NCBI RefSeq assembly: GCF_003346515.1
Contig: NZ_QQNA01000005.1
Span: forward strand, 18,533 to 82,532
DNA: 64,000 nt
Direction: 5' to 3'
From: Streptomyces corynorhini
Lineage (GTDB): Bacteria > Actinomycetota > Actinomycetes > Streptomycetales > Streptomycetaceae
Under the pieces are notes generated by a model that saw nothing but the letters and a program-made list of their open reading frames with translations, was not told the DNA's origin and did not search any database. How positions within the stretch are numbered: the first letter of the stretch is position 1; each line of letters begins with the position of its first letter. This document shows positions 53,757 through 62,689 of this stretch, in pieces. A program made the translations under genes and the position numbers.

Positions 53757-55340
53757 TCACCTGTGCGCGAACCACCCCGCCGCCGGCAGCAGCCTGGTGT
53801 CGTAGCCGAACAGCGCCTGGTTCTCCCAGGCGTTGCCCGAGGCCGGGTCCTGCGGGTCCCAGCCGCTGCCCTTCACGGCCGTCCACGCGGGCTCCCAGTA
53901 GACGACGCCCAGTCCGCGCCCGCCGGGGACGGCCTCGACCACGTTCATCACGTCGCGCAGGTTGGCGGCCTGTCCGGCCGGTGTGGCCGGGTAACCCGCC
54001 GCCAGCTGGGAGGCGGTGGCGATGTTGTTCTCCAGGAAGTCACCGTTGGCCAGGGTGTGCGCGTACGCGGTCTCGGCCACCAGGACCGGCTTTCCGTACC
54101 GCGCGGCGGCGTCGTCCAGATTGGCCTGAAGACCGGAGAGCGGGCCGTGCCAGTAGCTGTAGTAGGAGAGGGCGATCACGTCGAACGGCACCTGGCGCGC
54201 GACCGCCTGGTCGAACCACCAGCGGGTGCCGGCGTTGTCGCCGCCCTCGGCGAGGTGCAGCGCGACCTGGGTGGACGAGGAGACGGCCTTGGCCGCCTGG
54301 GCGCCCGAGGTGAGCAGTCCCGCGAGCTGGGTCCAGTTGTTCGTGGACCCTTCGGGCCAGAGCATGCCGCCGTTGATCTCGTTGCCGATCTGCACCATGT
54401 CGGCGGTGGTGCCCTGCGCCTTGAGGGCGTTCAGGACGTCGTAGGTGTGGTCGTACACGTCGGTGCGCAGCTGGCTGTACGCGTGCGAGGCCCACGCGGC
54501 CGGTTTGGTCTGGTGGCCGGGGTCGGCCCAGCGGTCCGAGTAGTGGAAGTCGACCAGGACCTTCATGCCCTCGGCCTTGGCGCGCTTGGCCAGTGCCAGG
54601 ACGCGCGTCTTGTTGTTGTAGCCGTCGGCGGGGTTGACCCACACCTTGAGCCGGACGTAGTTCATACCGGCGCCGCGCAGGATGCCCAGCGCGTTGCCGC
54701 TCGTGCCGGTGGCGCTCTGGTACGTCGCCCCGAACGCCTCGTTCTTGGGGAGGGTCGACAGGTCCCCGCCCTTGACGGACAGGCCGGTGGAGCCCGCGGC
54801 GAAGGTGAGGTCGTCGAAGTTGGCCCACTCCCCCGCGTGCGCGTCGGAGTTGAGGCTGACGGTGCAGTTGCCGCCGCTCACCCGGATCGAGGTGACGAGC
54901 CGGATCCACTGGCCGTTGGGGGTGACCGGCAGGTCCGTGCGCTGCTCGGCGCTTCCGCAGTTGCGCAGGGCGAGGTAGGCGGAGTTCTGGCCGCCGCTGG
55001 AGCGGACGCGGGCGCTGAGTGTGTACGTGCCGTCGGAGAGGCCGGTGAGGGCCTGGTACGTCTCGACCTTGTACGCCGAGGCGGACCAGTGGCTGAGACG
55101 GCGGTTGCCGCTGTAGCCGCCGCTCTCGGTGTAGGAGGCGGCGTTCTGTCCGGTCGCCGAGTAGGTGCTCCAGCCGATGGGGGTGGCCGTTCCGGTGGAG
55201 TCGGCCTCGAAGCCGGGGTTGGTGAGGGTGGTGGCGGCCTGTGCCTGCTGCGCGGGCAGCGCGGTGAGGAGGAGTGCGCCCAGTGCGGATATCGCGGCGG
55301 CTCTGAGTGGGGTGTGCCAGGAGCGTGGTGCGCGGTGCAT
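53757..55340 (-). CDS. Secreted arabinogalactan endo-beta-1,4-galactanase, GH53
   Basis: Cuts the beta-1,4-galactan chains of pectin outside the cell. It has 527 residues. Signal peptide with cleavage near AQA-AT; a carbohydrate-binding beta-sandwich (about 38-182: LTNPGFEADSTG, EWANFDDLTF); then the GH53 TIM barrel from KGGDLSTLPKNEAFGATY. Acid/base Glu321 is in QIGNEINGG and nucleophile Glu423 in VLVAETAYAH. The HYSDRWADPGHQTKP loop is typical. It is downstream of the GH42 gene on the same strand, separated by a hairpin. Confidence 0.95.
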   Translation of the reverse strand: MHRAPRSWHTPLRAAAISALGALLLTALPAQQAQAATTLTNPGFEADSTGTATPIGWSTYSATGQNAASYTESGGYSGNRRLSHWSASAYKVETYQALTGLSDGTYTLSARVRSSGGQNSAYLALRNCGSAEQRTDLPVTPNGQWIRLVTSIRVSGGNCTVSLNSDAHAGEWANFDDLTFAAGSTGLSVKGGDLSTLPKNEAFGATYQSATGTSGNALGILRGAGMNYVRLKVWVNPADGYNNKTRVLALAKRAKAEGMKVLVDFHYSDRWADPGHQTKPAAWASHAYSQLRTDVYDHTYDVLNALKAQGTTADMVQIGNEINGGMLWPEGSTNNWTQLAGLLTSGAQAAKAVSSSTQVALHLAEGGDNAGTRWWFDQAVARQVPFDVIALSYYSYWHGPLSGLQANLDDAAARYGKPVLVAETAYAHTLANGDFLENNIATASQLAAGYPATPAGQAANLRDVMNVVEAVPGGRGLGVVYWEPAWTAVKGSGWDPQDPASGNAWENQALFGYDTRLLPAAGWFAHR

Positions 55341-55447
55341 CGTCGATGTCCCTTCGACCGGATGCGGGCGGGTGGGGGTGGGGATGGTGGTGCGGCGTGC
55401 CGGAGTGCTGTGGTGCCGCTGTGCGCTGTGGTGCGTCTGGGGTGGGT

Positions 55448-55474
55448 GGTCCCGGGGGTGGTGGCCCCGGGACC
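55448..55474. terminator. Hairpin between GH42 and GH53 genes
   Basis: GGTCCCGGGG (55448-55457) pairs with CCCCGGGACC (55465-55474) across a 7-nt loop, 49 nt past the GH42 stop. It could limit read-through or protect the GH42 mRNA end. The rest of the 182-nt gap is G/T-rich with no gene. Confidence 0.65.
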
Positions 55475-55522
55475 GGGTGCCGGGTGCCGACGCCGCTGCC
55501 GCTGCCGGCGCCGGTCGGGCTC

Positions 55523-57544
55523 TCAGCTGTCGAGCCGTACGACGCGTACCGCGCCCGCCGGTACGCCCAGTCGGCCCGCGGCCCGTTCCCCGGTGAGGAG
55601 TTCGGTGCCGTGGGCGGGCAGCGGCACCTTCGCGTCGGTGGCGGTGTGGTTGATGGCGAAGAGGTACGCGCCGTGCTCTCCGCCGCGGCGCACCACCTCG
55701 ACGTCGCGCGGCAGCTCGGCGCGCGGTGCGAGGCGGGCGTCCTCGGAGGCGGCGGCGATGACGGTGTCGAGGGCTCCGGCGTCCAGCCGGGTGGAGATGT
55801 ACCAGGCGGTGCCCTCGCCGAGCCGGTGCCGGGTGACGGCGGGGCGCTCGGCCGCGAGCCCGTCGGTGTACGTCCAGACCGTCTCGGCGCCCTTCGGGAC
55901 GACGAACTCGCTCCACAGGTCCCCGGTCAGCTCGGCGCCTTCCGGCCCGGTGAGCCGGACCCGCTCGCCCTCGCCGAGCGGGGAGAACTCCTCGATGGTC
56001 AGCCCGAGGACATCCCGCAGCGGGCCGGGGTGGGCGCCGGGGTGCACGGCGTCGTGCTCGTCGACGATGCCGGAGAAGTACGAGACGACGAGGGTGCCGC
56101 CGTTCTCGACGTACCGGCGGAGGTTCTCGCCGGTCGCCTCGGTCGCGAGGTAGAGGGCGGGCACCACGACGAGGGGGTAGGCCGACAGATCGGCCTCGGG
56201 GTGGGCGAAGTCGACGGTCAGGTGCCGGTCGTAGAGCGTCTCGTAGAACGTGTCGGCCCGCTCGCGGGCGTCGTGGTCCTGGCTCGGCCGCCATTCGAGG
56301 CGCTGCGCCCACCAGGACTGCCAGTCCCACACCATGGCGGCGTCGGCGGCCGTCCTCGTACCGCGCACCGTCGCCAGGCTGTCCAGGGCGGCGCCGAGTC
56401 CGACGACCTCGCGCCACACGCGGCTCTCGGTACCGGCGTGCGGCAGCATCGCGGAGTGGAACTTCTCCGCGCCGCGCCGGGACTGCCGCCACTGGAAGAA
56501 GAGCGCGCCCTCCGATCCGCGCGCCACGTGGGCGAGGCTGTTCCTGGCCATCTGGCCCGGCGCCTTGGCGGGGTTGCGGGGCTGCCAGTTGACGCCGCTG
56601 GTGGAGTGTTCGAGCAGCAGCCAGGGGGCGCCACCGGCCACGGAGCGGGTGAGGTCGGCGGCCATCGCGAGATTGACGTGGGTGCGCCGGCCGTCGGTGA
56701 TCAGGTAGTGGTCGTTGGTGACGAGGTCGACCTCGCGGCCCCAGGCCCAGTAGTCGACCGAGTCGCACTGGCTGAGCGCGGTCATGAAGTTGGTGGTGAC
56801 GGGTGTCCCGGGCGCGAACCGGTGCAGCAGGTCGCGCTCGCGGACGAAGTTCTCGCGCATGGTGGCGTCGGCGAAGCGCGCGTAGTCGAGGAGCTGCGCC
56901 GGGTTGCAGACGGTGGGGGTGGCGCGGGGCGGTTCGATCTCCTCGAAAGAGGCGTAGCGCTGTCCCCAGAAGGCCGTTCCCCAGGCCGCGTTGACGGCTT
57001 CGACGCTTCCGTGGGCGGTGGCCAGCCAGCGGCGGAAGTGCGCGGCGCAGTTCTCGCAGTAGCAGGCGCTGACGGGGACGCCGTACTCGTTGTGGACGTG
57101 CCACATGGCCAGCGCCGGATGGCCGGCGTAGCGGCGGGCGAGCAGTTCGGTGATGGTGGCGGCGGCTTCCCGGTACGCGGGTGAGCTGTGGCAGATCGCG
57201 CCGCGCGAGCCGAAGGCGTACCGCACGCCCTCCCGGCTGACCGGGAGGGCCTCGGGGTGGGCGCGGTAGAACCAGGCGGGCGGCGCGACGGTGGGGGTTC
57301 CCAGGTCGACGCGGATGTCGTGCTCGTGCAGCAGGTCGAGGACGCGGTCGAGCCAGTCGAACTCGTAGCGGCCGGGCTCGGGCTCCAGCATGGCCCAGGA
57401 GAAGATGCCGACGCTGACCAGGTTGACACCGGCCTCGCGCATCAGGCGGACGTCCTCCTGCCACACGGACTCGGGCCACTGCTCGGGGTTGTAGTCCCCG
57501 CCGAACGCGAGTCCGTCGAGACCGTGGGGGGTGATGTCCGGCAT
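55523..57544 (-). CDS. GH42 beta-galactosidase
   Basis: Releases galactose from imported galacto-oligosaccharides in the cytoplasm. It has 673 residues, the normal GH42 size. Acid/base Glu153 is in HVHNEYG and nucleophile Glu312 in LLEHSTSG. Cys118, Cys161, Cys163 and Cys166 (AICHSS, ACYCENC) match the zinc site of GH42 enzymes. The trimerisation domain follows (GENLRRYVENGGTLVVSYFS). ATG 57544 has AGGAGG upstream. It is divergent from the binding-protein gene of the galactan importer and shares its promoter region. Confidence 0.95.
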   Translation of the reverse strand: MPDITPHGLDGLAFGGDYNPEQWPESVWQEDVRLMREAGVNLVSVGIFSWAMLEPEPGRYEFDWLDRVLDLLHEHDIRVDLGTPTVAPPAWFYRAHPEALPVSREGVRYAFGSRGAICHSSPAYREAAATITELLARRYAGHPALAMWHVHNEYGVPVSACYCENCAAHFRRWLATAHGSVEAVNAAWGTAFWGQRYASFEEIEPPRATPTVCNPAQLLDYARFADATMRENFVRERDLLHRFAPGTPVTTNFMTALSQCDSVDYWAWGREVDLVTNDHYLITDGRRTHVNLAMAADLTRSVAGGAPWLLLEHSTSGVNWQPRNPAKAPGQMARNSLAHVARGSEGALFFQWRQSRRGAEKFHSAMLPHAGTESRVWREVVGLGAALDSLATVRGTRTAADAAMVWDWQSWWAQRLEWRPSQDHDARERADTFYETLYDRHLTVDFAHPEADLSAYPLVVVPALYLATEATGENLRRYVENGGTLVVSYFSGIVDEHDAVHPGAHPGPLRDVLGLTIEEFSPLGEGERVRLTGPEGAELTGDLWSEFVVPKGAETVWTYTDGLAAERPAVTRHRLGEGTAWYISTRLDAGALDTVIAAASEDARLAPRAELPRDVEVVRRGGEHGAYLFAINHTATDAKVPLPAHGTELLTGERAAGRLGVPAGAVRVVRLDS

Positions 57545-57669
57545 GGAAGTGCCTCCTGTGCTGCGTGCGGCGGTTGAGCGGCGATCGGACGGTGACCGAC
57601 ACCCGGTGTGGGAACGTGCACACACAGGGACGGCGTTGCAGATCCAACATAAGCGCACAGGAACAACCA

Positions 57670-57712
57670 TTGACAAGTGTCCGGAAAGTTTCTCTACTGT
57701 GAACGCTCACAG
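57670..57712 (+). promoter_or_regulatory. Promoter with overlapping LacI operator for the galactan importer
   Basis: A perfect -35 TTGACA (57670-57675) is followed after 17-19 nt by a -10-like TCTACT/TACTGT. Overlapping the -10 is the dyad CTGTGAACGCTCACAG (57697-57712), very close to the LacI-type palindrome TGTGAGCGCTCACA. It lies 92 nt before the binding-protein ATG, and 152 nt from the divergent GH42 start. The LacI regulator at 61103 is the obvious candidate to bind it. Confidence 0.75.
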
Positions 57713-57803
57713 AGCACGGCTGGTCCGCCCGCACTCCCGTCGGAGACCATCGTGCCGGTCTGCCCGCGTTCATGTCGGAGACCTTCGTCAGGGGAGTTAC
57801 ACC

Positions 57804-59120
57804 ATGCAATTCACGACGCGACGACGCCTCGTGGCCACGTCCCTCACCATCGCCCTGGGCGCGACGGGCCTCGCGGCCTGCGGTTCGGGCGACGACGACC
57901 AGGAGGCCGGCGGGCCCGTCTCGCTCACCTACTGGGCCTGGGCGCCGGGTATGGACAAGGTGGCCGACATCTGGAACGCCACCGAGGGCAAGAAGCAGCA
58001 GATCAAGGTCACGGTGAAGAAGCAGGCATCCGGTGACGACCTCGTCACCAAGATCATCACCGCCGCCAAGGCGAAGAAGGCCCCGGACCTGGTGCAGGCC
58101 GAGTACCAGGCGCTTCCCACGCTGGTCAGCAACGATGTCCTCGCGGACATATCCGGCGAGGTCAAGGGCGCGGAGGGCGAGTTCGCCCCGGGTGTCTGGC
58201 AGCAGACCACGCTCGGCACGGACGCGGTGTACGCGGTCCCGCAGGACTCCGGGCCGATGATGTTCTACTACCGCGAGGACCTCTTCGAGCAGTACGGGCT
58301 CACCGTCCCCACCACCTGGGACGAGTTCGCGCAGACCGCGCGCGCCCTGAAGAAGAAGGACCCCTCCAAGGCCCTGACCACGTTCTCCAGCAACGACTCC
58401 GGGCTCTTCGCCGGACTGGCGCAGCAGGCGGGCGCCCAGTGGTGGACCACCGAGGGCGAGTCCTGGAAGGTCGGGATCGACGACGCGGCCACGAAGAAGG
58501 TCGCGGAGTTCTGGGGCGGTCTCGTCAAGGACGGCTCCATCGACAACCAGCCCATGTACACGCCGTCGTGGAACAAGGCGCTCAACACCGGCAAGCAGAT
58601 CGCGTGGGTCAGCGCCGTCTGGGCCCCCGGCACGCTGACCACGGCCGCGCCGCAGACCAAGGGCAAGTGGGCCATGGCGCCGCTGCCGCAGTGGAGCAAG
58701 GGCGAGCGGAAGACGGGCAGTTGGGGCGGCTCCTCCACCGCTGTCACCAACGACTCGGCCCACAAGAAGGCCGCCGCCCGGTTCGCCACCTGGCTGAACA
58801 CGGACAGCGCGGCGCTGGCCGCGCTGGTGAAGGAGGGCGGGATCTACCCGGCCGCGACCTCCGCGCAGACGGGCGGCGCGCTGAGCGAGGCGCCCGCGTA
58901 CTTCTCGAACCAGCCCGATTTCTTCACCACGGCCGCCGAGGTCGCGAAGACGGCGGCTCCCTCGGCGTGGGGGCCGAACGTGAACGTCGCGTACACCCAG
59001 TTCCGTGACTCCTTCGCCCAGGCCGCCAAGAACAAGTCGGACTTCACCGCCGCGCTCGGCGCCATGCAGGAGGCCACGGTCTCCGACCTGAAGAAGCAGG
59101 GCTTCGAGGTCACCGGGTGA
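57804..59120 (+). CDS. Galacto-oligosaccharide ABC substrate-binding lipoprotein
   Basis: This 438-residue protein has a lipobox at Cys26 (GLAAC) and an acidic linker. The SBP_bac fold includes LTYWAWAPGMDKVADIWNAT, the PMMFYYREDLFEQYGLTVPT hinge and SWGGSSTAVTNDSAHKKAA. GGGGAG precedes ATG 57804. It is the first gene of the importer operon, divergent from GH42. The ligand is inferred from the GH53 and GH42 neighbours to be beta-1,4-galacto-oligosaccharide. Confidence 0.93.
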   Translation: MQFTTRRRLVATSLTIALGATGLAACGSGDDDQEAGGPVSLTYWAWAPGMDKVADIWNATEGKKQQIKVTVKKQASGDDLVTKIITAAKAKKAPDLVQAEYQALPTLVSNDVLADISGEVKGAEGEFAPGVWQQTTLGTDAVYAVPQDSGPMMFYYREDLFEQYGLTVPTTWDEFAQTARALKKKDPSKALTTFSSNDSGLFAGLAQQAGAQWWTTEGESWKVGIDDAATKKVAEFWGGLVKDGSIDNQPMYTPSWNKALNTGKQIAWVSAVWAPGTLTTAAPQTKGKWAMAPLPQWSKGERKTGSWGGSSTAVTNDSAHKKAAARFATWLNTDSAALAALVKEGGIYPAATSAQTGGALSEAPAYFSNQPDFFTTAAEVAKTAAPSAWGPNVNVAYTQFRDSFAQAAKNKSDFTAALGAMQEATVSDLKKQGFEVTG

Positions 59121-60136
59121 TGGCCGCCGAGACGAGTCCGGCGCGCGGCGCCCGCCGCGCGCCGGACGCCCCCGAAACCCCTGGTGCCGCCCCGGCAGGT
59201 CCCGGGCGCGGGCGCCCCGCGCCCGGCCGCGCGGGGCGCCGGGTGCGGGGCGCCCCGTACGCCTTCCTGCTGCCCGCCGTCACCCTGTTCGCGCTGTTCT
59301 TCGCCCTGCCCATCGGCTACGCGCTCTTCCTGAGCCTGCGCAAGGTCGAGGTCAAGGGGCTGGGGCTGGGCAAGGGCGCGCGCAGCGAGGTGTGGGCCGG
59401 GTTCGCCAACTACCGGGACGCGCTCTCCGACTCCGAGCTGCTCGCCAGCGCCGTACGGGTCCTGGGGTACGGGGCGATCGTGGTGCCCTGCATGCTCGGA
59501 CTCGCGCTCGTGCTGGCGCTGATGCTGGACGCGGAGCGCACCCGGCTGAGCGGCTTCTCACGGCTCGCGATCTTCCTGCCGTACGCGGTGCCCGGGGTGA
59601 TCGCGGCGCTGATGTGGGGCTTCCTGTACCTGCCCGACGTCAGCCCGTTCTACTACCTGCTCGACAAGGGCGGGCTGCCGCAGCCGGATCTGCTCGACGG
59701 CGGACCGCTGTTCGTGGCGCTGGCCAATATCGCGCTGTGGGGCGGCACCGGCTTCAACATGATCGTGATCTACACGTCGTTGCGCTCGATCCCGGCCGAG
59801 ATCTACGAGGCGGCCCGGCTCGACGGCGCCTCGCAGCTCCAGACAGCGCTGCGGATCAAGATCCCGATCGTGGCGCCCTCGCTCGTGCTGACCTTCTTCT
59901 TCTCGATCATCGCGACGCTCCAGGTGTTCAGTGAGCCCACCACCCTCAAGCCGCTGACCAACTCGCTGTCCACGACCTGGTCACCGCTGATGAAGGTGTA
60001 TCAGGACGCCTTCATCAAGAACGACATCTACTCGGCGGCGGCCACCTCCGTGGTCATCGCCGTCGTGACCCTCGCGCTGTCCTTCGGCTTCCTCAAGACC
60101 GTCGGCTCCCGTTCGAACCAGGGAGAGACCCCGTGA
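59120..60136 (+). CDS. Galacto-oligosaccharide ABC permease, MalF type
   Basis: This 338-residue CUT1 permease has an Ala/Pro/Arg-rich start of about 45 residues and six membrane segments (AFLLPAVTLFALFFALPIGY first). The EAA loop is IYEAARLDGASQLQTALRIK. The ATG at 59120 overlaps the preceding stop by one base (TGATG); GTG 59117 is an equally possible start with a 4-nt overlap. It is coupled to the binding-protein gene. Confidence 0.93.
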   Translation: MAAETSPARGARRAPDAPETPGAAPAGPGRGRPAPGRAGRRVRGAPYAFLLPAVTLFALFFALPIGYALFLSLRKVEVKGLGLGKGARSEVWAGFANYRDALSDSELLASAVRVLGYGAIVVPCMLGLALVLALMLDAERTRLSGFSRLAIFLPYAVPGVIAALMWGFLYLPDVSPFYYLLDKGGLPQPDLLDGGPLFVALANIALWGGTGFNMIVIYTSLRSIPAEIYEAARLDGASQLQTALRIKIPIVAPSLVLTFFFSIIATLQVFSEPTTLKPLTNSLSTTWSPLMKVYQDAFIKNDIYSAAATSVVIAVVTLALSFGFLKTVGSRSNQGETP

Positions 60137-61053
60137 CCGCTGTCACCACCCGCCGTACCGCGCCCGCGGCCGGCACCACCCCCGGGACCGCGCAGGGGCC
60201 GCCGCGCCGCGCGCCCCGGGACGGGCGCCGGATCGCCTGGGTGCCCACCATGGCGCTGCTGATCGGCGCCGCGTACTGTCTGCTGCCGGTGGCCTGGATC
60301 GTGGTGGCCGCCACCAAGTCGGGCCGTGAGCTGTTCTCGACCTTCACCTTCCTGCCCGGTACGGGCTTCACCGCCAACATCGCCGACCTGTCCGCGTACC
60401 GCGACGGGGTGTACTGGCGGTGGATGCTCAACTCCCTGTTCTACGCGGGGTTCGGCGCGCTGCTGTCCACGGCCGTCTCGGCGCTGAGCGGCTACGCGCT
60501 GGCGGTCTACCGTTTCCGGGGCCGCGAGACGATCTTCAACGTGCTGCTCGCCGGGGTGCTGATGCCGCCGGTGATCCTCGCCGTACCGCAGTATCTGCTG
60601 ATGGCGAAGGCCGACATGGCCGACAGCTATCTGTCCGTGCTGCTGCCGCTGATCCTCTCCCCCTACGGGGTCTATCTGGCCCGGATCTACGCGGCGGCCT
60701 CCGTGCCCGCCGATGTGGTCGAGGCGGGCCGGATGGACGGCGGCGGCGAGTGGCGGATCTTCCGGTCGGTGGCGCTGCCGATGATGCTGCCGGGGCTGGT
60801 GACGGTGTTCCTGTTCCAGTTCGTCGCGGTGTGGAACAACTTCCTCCTGCCCTACATCATGCTCGGTGACGACCAGAAGTTCCCGGTCACCCTCGGGCTG
60901 TACACGCTGCTCCAGCAGGGCTCCAACACCCCCGCGCTCTATACCCTGGTGATCACCGGCGCACTGCTCGCGGTGGTGCCGCTGATCGCGCTGTTCCTGG
61001 TCATCCAGCGCTTCTGGAGTCTGGATCTGCTGTCCGGGGCCGTAAAGTCCTGA
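60133..61053 (+). CDS. Galacto-oligosaccharide ABC permease, MalG type
   Basis: This 306-residue CUT1 permease starts at GTG 60133, overlapping the preceding stop as GTGA. It has six membrane segments and the EAA loop VVEAGRMDGGGEWRIFRSVA, in which the usual second alanine is glycine. It is the last transporter gene; an ATPase is not encoded in the operon. The LacI gene follows after 49 nt. Confidence 0.93.
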   Translation: MTAVTTRRTAPAAGTTPGTAQGPPRRAPRDGRRIAWVPTMALLIGAAYCLLPVAWIVVAATKSGRELFSTFTFLPGTGFTANIADLSAYRDGVYWRWMLNSLFYAGFGALLSTAVSALSGYALAVYRFRGRETIFNVLLAGVLMPPVILAVPQYLLMAKADMADSYLSVLLPLILSPYGVYLARIYAAASVPADVVEAGRMDGGGEWRIFRSVALPMMLPGLVTVFLFQFVAVWNNFLLPYIMLGDDQKFPVTLGLYTLLQQGSNTPALYTLVITGALLAVVPLIALFLVIQRFWSLDLLSGAVKS

Positions 61054-61102
61054 CGCGTGACGCGACCGCCACGACCATGAGAGAGCGAAGAGAACGACAG
61101 GT

Positions 61103-62134
61103 ATGAGCCGCACGGGCAGCAACGGCCGGCGCAAGCCGCCCACGATCCACGATGTGGCACGGGAGGCCGGGGTCTCCCGCGGCACCGTCTCACGGGTACT
61201 CAACGGCGGCCACTATGTGAGCCCGGCGGCGCAGGAGGCCGTCAACGCGGCGATCCGCAGAACGGGTTACGTGGTCAACCGGCACGCGCGCAGCCTGATC
61301 ACCGGCAAGTCGGACTCGGTGGCGTTCCTGCTCACCGAGCCGCAGGAGCGGTTCTTCGAGGACCCCAACTTCAATGTGCTGCTGCGCGGTTGCACCCAGG
61401 CGCTGGCCGCCCACGACATCCCGCTGCTGCTGATGATCGCGGGGACGAAGGACGAGCGGCGCCGGATCGCCCGGTACATCACCTCGGGCCACGTGGACGG
61501 CGTACTGCTGGTCTCCAGCCACTCCGGCGATCCGGTCGCCGAGCAACTGCGTTCGGCGCGCGTTCCGTTGGTGGCCTGCGGAAAGCCGCTCGGCCAGAGT
61601 TCGAGGGTCAGTTACGTCTCGGCGGACGACCGGGACGGCGCGCGGGAGATGGTGCGTCACCTGGTGCGGACCGGCCGCCGCCGAATCGCGACGGTGACCG
61701 GTCCGCTGGACACCCCCGGGGGGACCGAGCGGCTGGCGGGCTACCGGGAGATCCTCGCCGAGTCGGGGCTCGCGGCCGACGAGCGGCTCGTCGTCTCCGG
61801 GGACTACAGCAGGGCGAGCGGCACCTCCTGCGCCGAGCTGCTGCTGCGCCGCGCCCCGGATCTCGACGCGGTGTTCGTCGCGTCCGACCTGATGGCGCAG
61901 GGCGTGCTCACGGCGCTCAAGGACGCGGGGCGCCGGGTGCCGGAGGATGTCGCGGTGGGCGGCTTCGACGACTCCCCGGCGGCGCTGGACACCCGCCCGG
62001 CGCTGACCACGATCCGTCAGCCGTGGGACCGGATCAGCGCGGAGATGGTCCGGGTGCTGCTGGCGCAGATCGGCGGGGAGGAGACCTCCACGGTGACGCT
62101 CCCCACCGAGCTGGTGGTGCGCGACTCGGCGTAG
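61103..62134 (+). CDS. LacI-family regulator of the galactan locus
   Basis: This 343-residue repressor has the helix-turn-helix TIHDVAREAGVSRGTVSRVL with hinge VNRHARSLITGKSD, and a core with FVASDLMAQGVLTALKDAG and VGGFDDSPAALDTRPALTTI. It closes the operon SBP, MalF, MalG, LacI, and is probably autoregulated with it. The dyad at 57697-57712 is the likely operator, with galacto-oligosaccharides as the likely inducer. Confidence 0.93.
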   Translation: MSRTGSNGRRKPPTIHDVAREAGVSRGTVSRVLNGGHYVSPAAQEAVNAAIRRTGYVVNRHARSLITGKSDSVAFLLTEPQERFFEDPNFNVLLRGCTQALAAHDIPLLLMIAGTKDERRRIARYITSGHVDGVLLVSSHSGDPVAEQLRSARVPLVACGKPLGQSSRVSYVSADDRDGAREMVRHLVRTGRRRIATVTGPLDTPGGTERLAGYREILAESGLAADERLVVSGDYSRASGTSCAELLLRRAPDLDAVFVASDLMAQGVLTALKDAGRRVPEDVAVGGFDDSPAALDTRPALTTIRQPWDRISAEMVRVLLAQIGGEETSTVTLPTELVVRDSA

Positions 62135-62165
62135 GGCGCGGGCGGGGCCGCGCGCCCGGGTGGGC

Positions 62166-62219
62166 CGTGCGGACGGCCGGTCGTACGGTCGCCGTGCGGA
62201 CGGCCGGTCGTACGGTCGC
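62166..62219. repeat. 27-bp perfect tandem duplication
   Basis: Two identical 27-bp units (62166-62192 and 62193-62219) begin CGTGCGGACGGCCGGTCG. They lie between the LacI stop and the next start, in a 133-nt gap. Confidence 0.9.
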
Positions 62220-62267
62220 CGTCCCGGCGCCCGGCGCCGCCCCGGCACCGGGCCGTAAGCTGACCGG

Positions 62268-62627
62268 ATGAGCACCGAGTTGCGGGACAGGCTGCGGGAG
62301 ATCCAGGACGCCCTCGGCGTCGTCGACGGCCCCGAGGGCGTCGAGCGGGCCGGTGACCTCGGGGCACACGCGGAGGCGATCGAGCGGTACGCGGCGGAGC
62401 TGACGGCCGAAGGCGAGGAGCCCGGCGAGGCGGCCGAGCGGCTGACAGGGGCGGCGAAGGCGGTGCGCCGGGCGGCGAAGGCGGCGGAGAGGTACCGCGT
62501 CAACCCGCTCACCCGGGACTTCTCCCAGGGGCGGTTCGCGCTCGCCACCGGGCAGGCGCGGGTCCGGCTCGGCGGCGCGATCGACGTACTGGACGGGGTG
62601 CCGGACGCGGCGGCGGACGCCTCGTAG
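62268..62627 (+). CDS. Small helical protein of unknown function
   Basis: This 119-residue protein is rich in Ala, Glu, Arg and Asp and looks almost wholly helical (LRDRLREIQDALGVV, HAEAIERYAAELTAEGEE, AAKAVRRAAKAAERYRVNPL). It may form a coiled coil. Codon use matches the neighbours. I recognise no family. It has its own start 134 nt past the LacI gene and is convergent with the cupin gene. Confidence 0.75.
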   Translation: MSTELRDRLREIQDALGVVDGPEGVERAGDLGAHAEAIERYAAELTAEGEEPGEAAERLTGAAKAVRRAAKAAERYRVNPLTRDFSQGRFALATGQARVRLGGAIDVLDGVPDAAADAS

Positions 62628-62689
62628 AGCGCGTCGCGCACGGCGCGCGGGTCCTGCCCGTCCCGCGCGTCCCACTCGTCCCGCGCGGC

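Noticed and set aside
53757..58763. A 1668-codon open frame spanning the GH53 gene, the GH42 gene and part of the binding-protein gene
   Set aside because: Only its 3' part from 55340 is the real GH53 gene. The rest is out of frame with GH42 and antisense to the binding protein.
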